Of a stretch of DNA of 64,000 nucleotides, positions 37,380 to 46,639 are shown in pieces. The notes under the pieces are model-generated. The model had not been told where the DNA came from, searched no databases, and saw only the letters and a list, made by a program, of their open reading frames with translations. Source of the stretch: Photobacterium sp. TLY01 (GTDB lineage Bacteria > Pseudomonadota > Gammaproteobacteria > Enterobacterales > Vibrionaceae). How positions within the stretch are numbered: position 1 is the stretch's first letter; every line of letters begins with the position of its first letter. A program made the translations under genes and the position numbers. Location of the stretch: the NCBI RefSeq assembly GCF_021432065.1, contig NZ_CP090364.1, positions 1,378,601 through 1,442,600 on the forward strand, written 5' to 3'.

Positions 37380-38765
37380 GGGACAGACATCTCAACTAGC
37401 AGCAGTAGAAGGACGGTCCTTTTTGATCGGTCCTTTTTGATCGTCGCTTCTGGTCACAGGTCTGATTTGGTCTTGATGCTACCAAGTAGCTGCCAAAGTG
37501 ACTTTAAGGTGCTGAGTTACCGTGTTTTTTGTTAGTTACAGTGGATTTTTGTTGCTGGCATGGCTTTCAGGAGAGCGAGATCGTACGCATTACGTTCAGT
37601 ATGTTGTATGAAGAGGAGACGGAGTGGCGTGCATAGATTATGGAATTTGTAAGGCGGTTCGTCGCTGTCTGTTAAACAGGAGGAGTGCGGTTTGAATTGC
37701 AGCATCAGAACCAACGAGAGTACATTTTTCTATCCTGGTACAAACTGTTAGCCACGCCCCGGCCTCAATGCCCAGCCGCTCAAGAATAGAAAGTTGGGCT
37801 GATTGGATGTGTCCGGATGTATCTCCCCTGATTTGACGTCCTGTCCAGTCAACCAGTTCAAGATAATCTGCCAGGTAAAATGGTAGTCCTTCTGGCGTAG
37901 CATCGCTCGGATTACCGGCGAAGGGAAAAAGTGATGGGGCCGTGACCTGCTCTTTACGCAACGATTTTATACGTGCTCTGACCGATGTGAAACGGGAGGT
38001 TTCTGGTGTGGCTGCAATACCGGCTCGGATGGGGTTGAGATCAACGTATGCCATCGCAGCAGCCAAGGCTTTTTCATCCAACAGCGCCTGGCTTTTGAAG
38101 CGTCCTTCCCAAAAGTGGCCCGTGCAGTTATCTTCACGATTGGCCGCACTTGCTATGTATTGATTGAGCAAACGCATGAACCAACTGATGGAACAGAGTC
38201 TTTCCCGCCAGGTCTGGATGAGGGTCAGGCAGGCTTTTTGCTCGGTCTCAGATAAGCTTTCGCTGTTTAAGAATCGCTGAACCAGCACGGGAGCACGATG
38301 TAAGGTGAGCCATCGCTCAATGACTTCGTGATTCGATAAGCGATAGGCCTGCTCTTTGTTGATATGCAGAACGACATGGTAATGATTGCTCATGATGGCG
38401 TAAGCACAAATATCCACACAGAATACGGTAGCAATTCGTTTCAAGCGTTTTTCGACCCATGCTCGCCTGTGTTCATAGCTGGTTTGGGTCAGTTCGTCAT
38501 ACCCGCACAGAAATGAACGCCGAACACAACGAGAAATACAATGGTAATAAGGCGTTGCTTCTACATGAATGAGTTGACTGCGTGCTGTTGTCATTGGTAA
38601 TGATTGATTTGTACTGGATGGATTTACAGTATCTGTATTTGATCGTAGACGAAAGGGATAAGTTCAGAATTTCGGGTCAGGTATGAAAAGCATGAAATTG
38701 ATGAGGTTGTCTTTTTCTTAATGTGTCTGTCCTTGTCAGGGTGCTGCTTCGTAATATGCCTGTCC
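37380..38765. mobile_element. REP-associated transposase unit with GGACAG-type terminal repeats
   Basis: The transposase gene at 37638-38594 is bracketed by related sequences: GGGACAGACAT at 37380-37390 and, inverted, ATGTGTCTGTCC at 38721-38732 and ATGCCTGTCC at 38756-38765. Such short outward repeats are usual around RAYT genes. The left flank 37391-37637 also has a 14 bp tandem duplication (37415-37442) but no gene. Exact ends are uncertain. Confidence 0.6.
37638..38594 (-). CDS. REP-associated tyrosine (Y1) transposase
   Basis: Single-strand transposase of the IS200/RAYT class, 318 residues. The His-hydrophobic-His motif lies in MSNHYHVVLH (about residues 68-77). The probable nucleophilic Tyr lies in LLNQYIASA (about 145). 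The family block GHFWEGRFKSQ leads to AAAMAYVDLNPIRAGI. RAYTs mobilise or process palindromic REP elements and are usually single copy. It sits between the aminopeptidase and lafA, in the middle of the lateral locus, but does not break a flagellar gene. Confidence 0.92.
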   Translation of the reverse strand: MTTARSQLIHVEATPYYHCISRCVRRSFLCGYDELTQTSYEHRRAWVEKRLKRIATVFCVDICAYAIMSNHYHVVLHINKEQAYRLSNHEVIERWLTLHRAPVLVQRFLNSESLSETEQKACLTLIQTWRERLCSISWFMRLLNQYIASAANREDNCTGHFWEGRFKSQALLDEKALAAAMAYVDLNPIRAGIAATPETSRFTSVRARIKSLRKEQVTAPSLFPFAGNPSDATPEGLPFYLADYLELVDWTGRQIRGDTSGHIQSAQLSILERLGIEAGAWLTVCTRIEKCTLVGSDAAIQTALLLFNRQRRTALQIP

Positions 38766-38817
38766 TTCTAGGGGAAAAGCGCCAATATCGTTCAGGGGGA
38801 CGTTCAGGGGCAGGAGA

Positions 38818-38845
38818 CAAAAAAAGCCCCGAACATCGGGGCTTT
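38818..38845 (-). terminator. Rho-independent terminator of lafA
   Basis: Perfect arms AAAGCCCCGA (38823-38832) and TCGGGGCTTT (38836-38845) with loop ACA; on the minus strand the stem is followed by a T tract. It is 46 bases beyond the lafA stop. Confidence 0.92.
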
Positions 38846-38891
38846 GAACATTGGAGTGACTTTGGCTAGGTATCTGAGACTAATCCGTTGA

Positions 38892-39818
38892 TTAGCGCAG
38901 CAGAGACATTGCCATGCCAGACAGCTGGTTCGTTTGAGACAGTACAGAAGTACCGGCCTGCATCAGCATCTGGTTCTTGGTCATGTTAGAGGTTTCAATT
39001 GCAAAGTCAGTATCAGTGATACGGCCTTTAGAAGCTGAGGTATTCTCAACCATGTTGCCCAGGTTAGTGATGGTGTGTTCCAGACGGTTGATGTTGGCAC
39101 CCAGAGTCGCACGGGTAGAGCCCAGCAGACCTAGCACACCGCCATCTGCAGCTGTACCGACAGCAGCACCTGTTGAGTCAGAGTTGCTTGTCAGGGCATC
39201 CATCATATTTTGAGGGCTATCACCTGCACCAGCAGCTGTAAAGTCAATCGCTTTAGCTGCAGTAGCAAAAGTTTTGATTGCTGTGATATCAGCGGTGATA
39301 GTAGAACCACTAACAGTCGGGGTTGCGCCACCTACAGCCAGTGTCTCATTGGTTGTTGAGCCGATTTGCAGCGTAAAGCCTGTAGCCAGTGCACCGCCCG
39401 CATCCAGCAGGTTTTGTCCACCAAAGTTAGTGTTAGCAATAATGTTTTCCAGCTCTGCGCCCAGTTGCTGGAATTCACTTGTCAAAGCAGCTAAATCTGA
39501 ATCTGAGTTAGTACCATTGGCAGCTTGCGTAGCAAGATCGTTCATACGATAGCCAATGTTTGTCATCTCATCCATGGCACCTTCAGCTGTTTGCAGCATA
39601 GAGATGCCATCTTGTGCGTTACGCTGTGCAACAGACATACTGCGAGTTTGAGCTTCCAGACGGCTGGAAATTTGCAGACCAGCTGCGTCATCAGCGGCAG
39701 AGTTAATACGGTAGCCAGTCGCCAGACGCTCCATGGCTTTGTTCAGCATGTTACCTGTGCCGTTCAGGGTGTTTTGCGTAACCAGAGATGCGTAGTTGGT
39801 GTGCATTGATAGAGCCAT
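38892..39818 (-). CDS. lafA: Lateral flagellin LafA
   Basis: Filament subunit, 308 residues. The N-terminal D0/D1 helices contain [16 protein letters not shown] and [20 protein letters not shown]. The C-terminal end has [24 protein letters not shown] then [12 protein letters not shown]. The central variable domain is short and rich in Ala, Thr and Gly, as in lateral flagellins, which are small compared with polar ones. A strong AGGAGA site precedes the ATG at 39818; the extension to 39869 is not flagellin-like. It is monocistronic, with its own sigma28 promoter and terminator. Only one lateral flagellin gene is present. Confidence 0.96.
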   Translation of the reverse strand: MALSMHTNYASLVTQNTLNGTGNMLNKAMERLATGYRINSAADDAAGLQISSRLEAQTRSMSVAQRNAQDGISMLQTAEGAMDEMTNIGYRMNDLATQAANGTNSDSDLAALTSEFQQLGAELENIIANTNFGGQNLLDAGGALATGFTLQIGSTTNETLAVGGATPTVSGSTITADITAIKTFATAAKAIDFTAAGAGDSPQNMMDALTSNSDSTGAAVGTAADGGVLGLLGSTRATLGANINRLEHTITNLGNMVENTSASKGRITDTDFAIETSNMTKNQMLMQAGTSVLSQTNQLSGMAMSLLR

Positions 39819-39855
39819 GAAAATTCTCCTAAGTATTGCTTCTTTATATTGGTTT

Positions 39856-39882
39856 ATATCGGCACACAAATCAGTTTGTTGT
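39856..39882 (-). promoter_or_regulatory. Sigma28 promoter of lafA
   Basis: On the minus strand the -10 box is GCCGATAT, one base from the consensus GCCGATAA. A weaker ACAA -35 lies 15 bases upstream. The -10 is 37 bases from the lafA ATG. FliA dependence of lafA is established for V. parahaemolyticus. The -35 match is poor. Confidence 0.7.
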
Positions 39883-40273
39883 TCTGTGTGGCCGTTATTC
39901 CTACTCGCTAATATGAGGCGGAAGAGGCTCTGAGAACATTAATCAGAAAAGTGAAAAAAAATGATTTTATCTTGATGTTTAGCGGTTTTTTTTCTGGTTA
40001 AAATGATAAAAATTAATTCAAAATCAATAACTTGATTTTTATATGGAATGCTAAAATAAATTTTGAAAAATTTGCTGAATTCATCGTTTTCAGCGGTAAA
40101 AGCCATGGTCTGAGGTTTCAATCTTATTAAACCTGGCGATGAAATAATCAGCTAAGGTGCTGGTTAGAGTAAATGGTCTACAGCTGAATGAGTGAAAGAT
40201 TCAGAAAAGAGCCAGTTAAGCGGGAGCAAAGCGATGTGATCGAGATTCAATCATTGGCGGGCAAGGTCAGAAA
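39883..40273. other. AT-rich spacer between lafA and the flhA operon terminator
   Basis: No credible gene. It is clearly more AT-rich than the flanking genes, especially 39950-40090, with A and T runs. That composition would suit binding by a nucleoid silencer such as H-NS upstream of the strong lafA promoter; this is inference only. Confidence 0.4.
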
Positions 40274-40300
40274 GAAAAACGCCAGCTGAAGTGCTGGCGT
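40274..40300 (-). terminator. Terminator of the fliM...flhA operon
   Basis: Arms ACGCCAGC (40279-40286) and GCTGGCGT (40293-40300) with a six-base loop; on the minus strand it is followed by TTTTTC. It lies 37 bases after the degenerate EAL gene and ends the long minus-strand export operon. Confidence 0.85.
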
Positions 40301-40336
40301 GGTCAATACTCGCGCTGAAAAGAATCGTTTGAGTGT

Positions 40337-41143
40337 CTATTGAACGAGTTTAAATTTTCTCGGTGCCGAAAAAGAGGTGGGGATGTCGCTGATGTACCCG
40401 AAATAATACCCTGCACCAAGACGGCGAAAACGAACCAGATCGTACTGAGTGGCAACCCGTCCGGCGACAAACTCGACATGGCATTGTCTTAAAAAGCGGA
40501 TGACCGGCAGCAAACCTTGCTTAAATGTCGCGTCTTCATTGAACTGGGCAATTTTAATGGCTGCCGGCGAATACCGCTCCAGCAGAGGGAGATAGGCGGT
40601 TGGCAGCCTGATATCAACCCAGTAAGCCGGACAGACACCGTGTAACCAGCCCAGCAATTGGCCCAGTTGCTCTGAATCCAAACCGGGCTGGAACAGCTGA
40701 ATGCAGGGCACCACGTCCCGCATCGCCTGGTGATGATGTTCAAACAGAGAAGACAGAAAATGCTGGCCGGGTTCCCATTTCAGTAAGGTTTCCACCTGCA
40801 GGGGAACGACCAGCGGATTGATCAGGCTGGCATGAATGGTTTCCTGCTGAAATTTGATGTGCCTGACCGCCAGCAGCAGCCCGAACAGATCCAGTGCATA
40901 ACGCATTTCTTCAGACAGATCGAAACGGTAGACACTTTGTTCGTTATTGCTGCCGAACCGTAAAGTGAGGTGCTGGAATGTGACCTCGTTGGTTTCTGTG
41001 TGTCTGATCGGCTGACAGACATGACGGATATCATTGTGCTGCATGGCCTCAAGCAGAATGTGATCATCCGGAGTCCGGGCCGCCTGAATCAGCAGCCCGC
41101 GTGCATGCTCGCCTAACGCGGCATCGGTAAACAACTTAGCCAA
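40337..41143 (-). CDS. Degenerate EAL-domain protein coupled to lateral flhA
   Basis: A 268-residue protein whose overall pattern follows EAL phosphodiesterases (FEAMQH...RHVCQPI-like start; the late SPAAIKIAQFNED, FVAGRVATQYDL and LGAGYYFGYISDIP blocks). The catalytic signatures are missing: there is no EALxR, no DDFGTG and no E in the usual loop. It is probably inactive as an enzyme and may bind c-di-GMP or a protein, like YdiV; this is inference. The start is a TTG at 41143 that overlaps the flhA stop by eight bases and has AGGA five bases upstream; there is no early ATG. No named gene recognised. Confidence 0.72.
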   Translation of the reverse strand: MAKLFTDAALGEHARGLLIQAARTPDDHILLEAMQHNDIRHVCQPIRHTETNEVTFQHLTLRFGSNNEQSVYRFDLSEEMRYALDLFGLLLAVRHIKFQQETIHASLINPLVVPLQVETLLKWEPGQHFLSSLFEHHHQAMRDVVPCIQLFQPGLDSEQLGQLLGWLHGVCPAYWVDIRLPTAYLPLLERYSPAAIKIAQFNEDATFKQGLLPVIRFLRQCHVEFVAGRVATQYDLVRFRRLGAGYYFGYISDIPTSFSAPRKFKLVQ

Positions 41144-43229
41144 GGTTTCCTACCACATTAATTTGCTTGTGTTCTGGAATCTCATTATATGACAAGACCG
41201 CCAGACCTTGTGCAAATGTACGCGCATAACGTGACAGAAGTGGCCGAAGTTGTGGCATCACCAGCAGAACCGGGGGCAGATTTTGCTGCTTCAGCTGCTG
41301 TTTGACTAATGGCAGGTTTTGCTGGAATTGCTGGAGAATATTGGGTTCCACCGGAAAACTGTCCAGCATGACCTGGCCGTTTGATTGTGCCTGTTGCAGA
41401 GATTTCAGCAAAATCTGCTCCAGGTCATCAGACAAGGTATACACATTCAGGTCTTTGCGGTCACCGTTGATCAGATTGACCAAAGTGCGGCGTAAGCTGC
41501 ATCGTACATCAGCGGCCAGCAAAATCGGATCTTTGGTGTTTTCCGCGCTGTCGAGCATGGTGTTGGCAATGGTGCGGATGTCTTTGACCGGCACCTGATC
41601 CTGTAACAACTGACGGAACACCTTGAGTTGTTGCGCCGGTGTCATGACATTGCCCAGTGCCTCGGCCAGTTTCGGGGCCTGCAGCGACAAGCGGTGGAGC
41701 ATGTTGTCAACATCGTCGTGCGTGAACAGATCGGCCAGGTTGTTTTTCATCACTTTGCTCAGGTGCGTCGCAATGACGGTGGCATCATCAATAACCTGGT
41801 AACCCATATTCAGTGCTTTGGCTTTATCGCCGGGCTCAATCCAGACGGCCGGTAACTGATAGGCCGGGTCTGTCCCCAGGATGCCGTCAATATCACCATA
41901 GGTTTCACCCACAGCAATGGCCATCAGGCGATCCGGTTCAATTTCACCCTGTTCGACGATTTCGCCCTGAACGGCAATGGTGTACTGATTGGGACGCAGG
42001 CTGAGGTTGTCCTGAATACTGACTTCGGGCAACAGATAGCCCACTTGCTCAGACAGGGTTTTACGAATGCCACGGATCCGCTGCGACAGCGGGGCACCCT
42101 GATCTTTATTGACCAGATGAACCAGGCGGAAACCCAGGTGCAGCGACAGGCTCTGAACATGCGGAATATCATCCCAGGCCAGTACCTGCTCGCTTTCACG
42201 GCGCATGGCATAGCCAAGTTGTTCAACCTGTTCCAGTTGATCGTCATGAGTGGGCGATTTGAGTTGCCGCCAGCCGGAATAGGCCAGGACAGCAGCGAAG
42301 GCATAGAACGCCAGATGCGGCATGCCCGGTACACTGCCGACAATCGCCATAATCGCCGCTGCGGTGAACAGAGTGGCAGGGGTTGCCAGCAGCTGATTGC
42401 GCATCGACTCAGCCATATCATCATCGCTGTCATTAACACGCGTCACGATAATCGCCGCAGAGGTGGCCAGCAGCAGGGACGGGATCTGGGCAACCAGGCC
42501 ATCACCAATCGTCAGCAGAGCGAAAGTTTTGAACGCATCAGCGCCTGTCATGCCGTATTCGAACACGCCGATACTGATACCACCAATAATATTGATGAAC
42601 AGAATCAGCAGACCGGCGATGGCATCACCACGGACAAACTTTGACGCACCGTCCATTGAACCGTAGAAATCAGCTTCGTTCGCAATTTCTTTCCGGCGCT
42701 GTTTCGCGCGTTCCTGATCGATCAGACCGGCGTTCAAATCGGCATCAATGGCCATTTGTTTGCCCGGCAGGGCGTCCAGGGTGAATCGGGCTGCGACTTC
42801 TGAAATACGCTCGCCCCCTTTGGTGATCACCACAAAGTTGATGATCATCAGAATGACAAACACCACCATACCGACGACATAGTTACCGCCGATCACCACT
42901 TCACCAAAGGCCTGAATGACTTTACCGGCTGCATCGCCGCCGTTGTGACCTTCAAGCAGAACGACCCGGGTTGACGCCACGTTCAGGGTCAGACGCAACA
43001 GTGTCGCGACCAGCAAAATGGTCGGGAAGATAGAAAAATCCAGCGGCCGCTTTGCCGTGGTACTGACCAGCAGCACCATGATCGCCAGCACGATGTTGAA
43101 GGTGAACATGGCGTCCAGCAGCATAGGAGGCAGAGGCAGCATGACCATGGCCAGTATCATGAGCAGCGCAAGCGGTATGCTGATCGTGCTGCGCTTTAAA
43201 TGGTTCAGTTTAGGTAGCCTGTTTAACAT
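41136..43229 (-). CDS. flhA: Lateral flagellar export gate protein FlhA
   Basis: Large export-gate protein, 697 residues (E. coli 692). The N-terminal half has about eight membrane helices with the conserved FHIPEP-type loop region (RFTLDALPGKQMAIDADL and EADFYGSMDGASKFVRGDA). The C-terminal half is the cytoplasmic docking domain for chaperone-substrate complexes. AGGAGAG precedes the ATG. The stop overlaps the EAL-like gene downstream. Confidence 0.96.
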   Translation of the reverse strand: MLNRLPKLNHLKRSTISIPLALLMILAMVMLPLPPMLLDAMFTFNIVLAIMVLLVSTTAKRPLDFSIFPTILLVATLLRLTLNVASTRVVLLEGHNGGDAAGKVIQAFGEVVIGGNYVVGMVVFVILMIINFVVITKGGERISEVAARFTLDALPGKQMAIDADLNAGLIDQERAKQRRKEIANEADFYGSMDGASKFVRGDAIAGLLILFINIIGGISIGVFEYGMTGADAFKTFALLTIGDGLVAQIPSLLLATSAAIIVTRVNDSDDDMAESMRNQLLATPATLFTAAAIMAIVGSVPGMPHLAFYAFAAVLAYSGWRQLKSPTHDDQLEQVEQLGYAMRRESEQVLAWDDIPHVQSLSLHLGFRLVHLVNKDQGAPLSQRIRGIRKTLSEQVGYLLPEVSIQDNLSLRPNQYTIAVQGEIVEQGEIEPDRLMAIAVGETYGDIDGILGTDPAYQLPAVWIEPGDKAKALNMGYQVIDDATVIATHLSKVMKNNLADLFTHDDVDNMLHRLSLQAPKLAEALGNVMTPAQQLKVFRQLLQDQVPVKDIRTIANTMLDSAENTKDPILLAADVRCSLRRTLVNLINGDRKDLNVYTLSDDLEQILLKSLQQAQSNGQVMLDSFPVEPNILQQFQQNLPLVKQQLKQQNLPPVLLVMPQLRPLLSRYARTFAQGLAVLSYNEIPEHKQINVVGNLG

Positions 43230-43250
43230 GGGTTTGATCTCTCTCCTGCC

Positions 43251-44378
43251 TTAATACTGTAAGTGGCGTGGAATCGCAAAAGTCGGTAATGCCTGTGGTT
43301 TGCCGCCTTTCCCGGAACGGAAAGCTTTCAGCTGCATGACATAAGTCAGAATGTGTGCCACGGCGATATACAGCTGGTTCGGCACCGCCTGTTCCAGCTG
43401 AGTGGTATGGTAAATCGCCCGCGTCAGGGGCGGAGAATTCAGTATTTCCACCTTGTTTTCACGGGCAATGCGCTGAATATGCAGGGCCATTTCATCGACC
43501 CCTTTGGCAACCACAAAAGGAGCATCGTACAGAGCCGGATCATATTTGATGGCAACGGCATAATGGGTTGGGTTGGTAATGACCACATCCGCCTGAGGGA
43601 CGGTTTTTTCCACTTTACGTCGCGCGAACTGCTGCTGAATCTGGCGGATCCGTTGTTTGACTTCCGGCCGGCCTTCGTTGTTTTTGTATTCTTCTTTGGT
43701 TTCCTGTTTGGTCATTTTCAGCTGTTTTAAGTGTTCCCAGCGTTGGTAGGGCACATCAAGCAAGCCAAAAATGATCAGCGCAACGCCCATCAGCAGCACG
43801 CCATGAAAAAGGATACTCATGACGGCGACAACCCCCTGACGTAAAGGCAGGCTCTGCATCGCCATCAACTCAGCCAGATGATCGTCGAGATAGAGGTATA
43901 ACAATAAGAAGATAACGGTCACTTTGAGGGTTGATTTCAGCAGTTCAACCAGCGAGCGTACCGAAAACATACGTTTGATGCCGGCAATCGGGCTGATCTT
44001 CGACAATTTGGGCAGCACACCGGCAGGGTAGAACAGCCAGCCGCCCAGCAGCAGACTGCCCGCGATAGCCGCTATCAGTATCACCGCAAACAAAGGCAGC
44101 AGCAGCTCGATCAAAATCGCCAGGCTTTGCCCCATATGTTCAATGCCTTGCCAGGGTGACTGCAGATCTTCGCGGGTCAGTTGCATGTTGAAGCGGAACA
44201 CACCGCTGAGCGCATCCCAGATGGCCTCAAGCTGAACCGAGAAAAAATACACCACAACGATAAAAATCACCGCGGCGGTGAGATCTTTGGCCCGTGGGAT
44301 CTGCCCCTGCTCTCTGGCTTTACGGATTTTCTGGGGCGTGGCTTTTTCTGTTTTGTCCTGCGTACTCTGGTCACTCAT
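43251..44378 (-). CDS. flhB: Lateral flagellar export switch protein FlhB
   Basis: Export-gate protein that changes substrate specificity after hook completion. The 375-residue protein starts with the family motif DKTEKATPQKIRKAREQGQIPRAKDL and has four membrane helices. The self-cleavage site NPTH is intact at residues 269-272 (VVITNPTHYAVAIKY). It overlaps the fliR stop by four bases. FliK (32003-33109) should be its partner. Confidence 0.96.
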   Translation of the reverse strand: MSDQSTQDKTEKATPQKIRKAREQGQIPRAKDLTAAVIFIVVVYFFSVQLEAIWDALSGVFRFNMQLTREDLQSPWQGIEHMGQSLAILIELLLPLFAVILIAAIAGSLLLGGWLFYPAGVLPKLSKISPIAGIKRMFSVRSLVELLKSTLKVTVIFLLLYLYLDDHLAELMAMQSLPLRQGVVAVMSILFHGVLLMGVALIIFGLLDVPYQRWEHLKQLKMTKQETKEEYKNNEGRPEVKQRIRQIQQQFARRKVEKTVPQADVVITNPTHYAVAIKYDPALYDAPFVVAKGVDEMALHIQRIARENKVEILNSPPLTRAIYHTTQLEQAVPNQLYIAVAHILTYVMQLKAFRSGKGGKPQALPTFAIPRHLQY

Positions 44379-45154
44379 AGGCCGTTTCCTGCAACATAAT
44401 AGGTCAGCTCCTGCAAGGTGGTATGCACAAACTGGGTATAGCGGCTGGGTACACCGCTGATAGCAATGAGAATACTGAACAGGCCCAAAAGCATGGTCAT
44501 CGGAAAGCCTAAGGCGTACACGTTCAGGCTGGGTGCGGCCCGGTTCATGACGCCAAAACTGATATTGGCGAGCAGCATGGAAACGATGGCAGGTAAGGCC
44601 AGCGCCAGTGCCGAGGCGAACATCCAGCCGACCATGGACATAATCTGGTGCAGCGTCGCTTCACTGATACCTGAACCTACAGGCCAGACATGAAAGCTCT
44701 GGACCAGAATATCAATCACGATCAGATGGCCGTCCAGTGCCAGAAAAAGCAAGGTGCTGAACATCAGGAACAGGCGACCGAGCAGGGCGACAGACATGCC
44801 GTTCACCGGGTCATTCATGATCGCCATGCTCAGGCCCATCTGCATCGAGACAATCTGCCCGAGCATGGTCATGGTGTTGAACAACAGGTGAATGATAAAT
44901 CCGAAGAACACTCCCCAGATCGCTTGCTCGAAGGCGAGCACCAATGCTTTAAGGGAAAGGGGATCGACAGCTGGCATTGCCGGCATCAGCGGTGCAATCA
45001 GAATGCTGATCGACAGGGCAAAAAGCAGTCTGATCCAAATCGGTATAGCGCCGTCGCCAAAAAAGGGCATGGCCACGAGCGCCGCACCGAGGCGGAAAAA
45101 AGGCCACCAGACTTGCCCCAGCCAGGCTGTGATTTGCGCGAATGTCAGATCCAT
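44375..45154 (-). CDS. fliR: Lateral flagellar export gate protein FliR
   Basis: Integral membrane component of the export gate, 259 residues (E. coli 261), about six membrane helices, with the conserved FMRxGAAL-like start and the PVNGMSVALLGRLF segment. It shares an ATGA overlap with the fliQ stop and overlaps flhB, giving the order fliP-fliQ-fliR-flhB-flhA. Confidence 0.94.
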   Translation of the reverse strand: MDLTFAQITAWLGQVWWPFFRLGAALVAMPFFGDGAIPIWIRLLFALSISILIAPLMPAMPAVDPLSLKALVLAFEQAIWGVFFGFIIHLLFNTMTMLGQIVSMQMGLSMAIMNDPVNGMSVALLGRLFLMFSTLLFLALDGHLIVIDILVQSFHVWPVGSGISEATLHQIMSMVGWMFASALALALPAIVSMLLANISFGVMNRAAPSLNVYALGFPMTMLLGLFSILIAISGVPSRYTQFVHTTLQELTYYVAGNGL

Positions 45155-45423
45155 CAGCCAATCATTCCCGGAATGTTATGGAACAGATAAGTGAACAGGT
45201 CGACGAGTTTTCGGATCATCCAGTGGCCGGCGAAAATGACCATCAGCAGGGTGACCAATAAACGCGGAAGAAAACTCAGGGTTTGTTCATTAATCTGTGT
45301 TGCCGCCTGAAACACAGCAATGAGCAGGCCGACAAGCAGCCCCGGAATGACCAGTACAGTGACGATGGTGATGATCATCCACACGGCATCTGAAAACAGG
45401 GTAACAGCGAGTTCCGGTGTCAT
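45154..45423 (-). CDS. fliQ: Lateral flagellar export gate protein FliQ
   Basis: Small two-helix export-gate protein, 89 residues, the exact E. coli length. The AVFQAATQINEQTLSF motif between the helices is diagnostic. It follows fliP by nine bases, overlaps fliR, and forms the helical FliPQR core with both. Confidence 0.95.
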   Translation of the reverse strand: MTPELAVTLFSDAVWMIITIVTVLVIPGLLVGLLIAVFQAATQINEQTLSFLPRLLVTLLMVIFAGHWMIRKLVDLFTYLFHNIPGMIG

Positions 45424-45432
45424 GATGTTCTC

Positions 45433-46212
45433 CTACCCGAAACTGGCTGAGAGTGTGCCAACCGTCATCGCCCAGCCATCTGCCAGCACGAAGATAACCA
45501 GCTTGAACGGCAACGAAATGATCAGGGGTGACAGCATCATCATCCCCATCGCCATCAAGACGCTGGCAACCACCAGGTCGATAATCAGGAAGGGAATAAA
45601 CAACATGAAACCAATCTGGAATGCCGTTTTCAGCTCACTGATAACAAAAGCGGGTAACACAACTGCAAAAGACAGATCTTCAGCGTTTTGATTCATGGGC
45701 TCATTGGCAATGTGCAGCATCTGTTCGAGCGAACTTTGCTGGGTTTGCTTGAGCATGAAATCTTTGACGGGTTTTTCTGCAACTGCAAAGGCATCCATCA
45801 GTGTCATCTGGCCTGCGTCATAAGGCTTAAAAGCGTGTTCATAGACGTCTGTCCACACCGGACGCATGATGAGCAAGGTTAACGCCAGCGCGATGCCGAC
45901 CAGCACCCGGTTCGGCGGGCTTTGCTGCAAACCGAGTGCCTGACGCAAGATGGCCAGAACGATGATAATCCGGGTAAAGCTGGTGGCCATCAGCAGGAAA
46001 GCAGGCAAGAAGCTCAGCGCCGTCATTAAGAGCAGCACCTGCAGCTTGACGCTGTATTCCTGATTGGCGGCCCCATCAGACACTGTCATCAGCGTCAGGC
46101 CACCGCTTTCCGCTGCAAATACCGGATGTGAAAACAGAAGAAAGACGAGAAAACCGGTGATACATAGCCCGCCTGCGCGGGCTACTCGGAAACAGGTACT
46201 GCGGAGCATCAT
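45433..46212 (-). CDS. fliP: Lateral flagellar export gate protein FliP
   Basis: Core export-gate protein, 259 residues (E. coli 245), with a cleavable signal sequence at the N-terminus and four membrane helices. Characteristic segments are FLPAFLLMATSFTRIIIVLAILRQALGLQQSPPN (in two parts) and the SELKTAFQIGFMLFIPFLIIDLVVASVLMAMGMMML region. The start overlaps the fliN stop by one base; a second ATG one codon later is equally good. No fliO gene lies between fliN and fliP. Confidence 0.96.
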   Translation of the reverse strand: MMLRSTCFRVARAGGLCITGFLVFLLFSHPVFAAESGGLTLMTVSDGAANQEYSVKLQVLLLMTALSFLPAFLLMATSFTRIIIVLAILRQALGLQQSPPNRVLVGIALALTLLIMRPVWTDVYEHAFKPYDAGQMTLMDAFAVAEKPVKDFMLKQTQQSSLEQMLHIANEPMNQNAEDLSFAVVLPAFVISELKTAFQIGFMLFIPFLIIDLVVASVLMAMGMMMLSPLIISLPFKLVIFVLADGWAMTVGTLSASFG

Positions 46213-46619
46213 CAGGATTCCACGGAGTTAAGCGGCGAATCCACGATGTCGATCAGGCGCAGACCATATTTATCATTCACCACAACGACTTCGGCATGGC
46301 CCATCAGCGATCCATTAACTTTGACATCCAGTGGCTCACCGTTCAGTTTATCCAGCTCAATCACGCTGCCTTCGCCGGCTTTCATCAGCTCACCCAGCGA
46401 CACTTCAGTACTGGAGACTTCCAGCGTGACCGTCACGGGAATTTTTTTGAAGAAGTTGATATCGCGAGCCGGCACGTCATCGAAAGGGATAAAGGGCGAG
46501 CTGGCAGCGTTCTGTGCAGGCTCAATGTCATCATCCAGCTGGTCCAAATCCAGGTCATCAAAGTTCAGATCGTCTTCGCTGAATGCGTTTACGTCTGTCA
46601 TCTCATTCATATCAGTCAT
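46212..46619 (-). CDS. fliN: Lateral flagellar C-ring protein FliN
   Basis: Switch-complex protein, 135 residues (E. coli 137). An acidic N-terminal stretch (about 1-50) precedes the SpoA domain: FFKKIPVTVTLEVSSTEVSLGELM, LDKLNGEPLDVKVNGSLMGHAEVVVVNDKYGLRL with spacing. It forms the bottom of the C ring with FliM. It follows fliM and is directly joined to fliP. Confidence 0.95.
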   Translation of the reverse strand: MTDMNEMTDVNAFSEDDLNFDDLDLDQLDDDIEPAQNAASSPFIPFDDVPARDINFFKKIPVTVTLEVSSTEVSLGELMKAGEGSVIELDKLNGEPLDVKVNGSLMGHAEVVVVNDKYGLRLIDIVDSPLNSVES

Positions 46620-46639
46620 GTTTCAATCCTGTCATCGTG

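Noticed and set aside
42045..42644. 199-codon open frame on the plus strand
   Set aside because: Antisense to flhA, composition typical of a mirror frame, no start signals.
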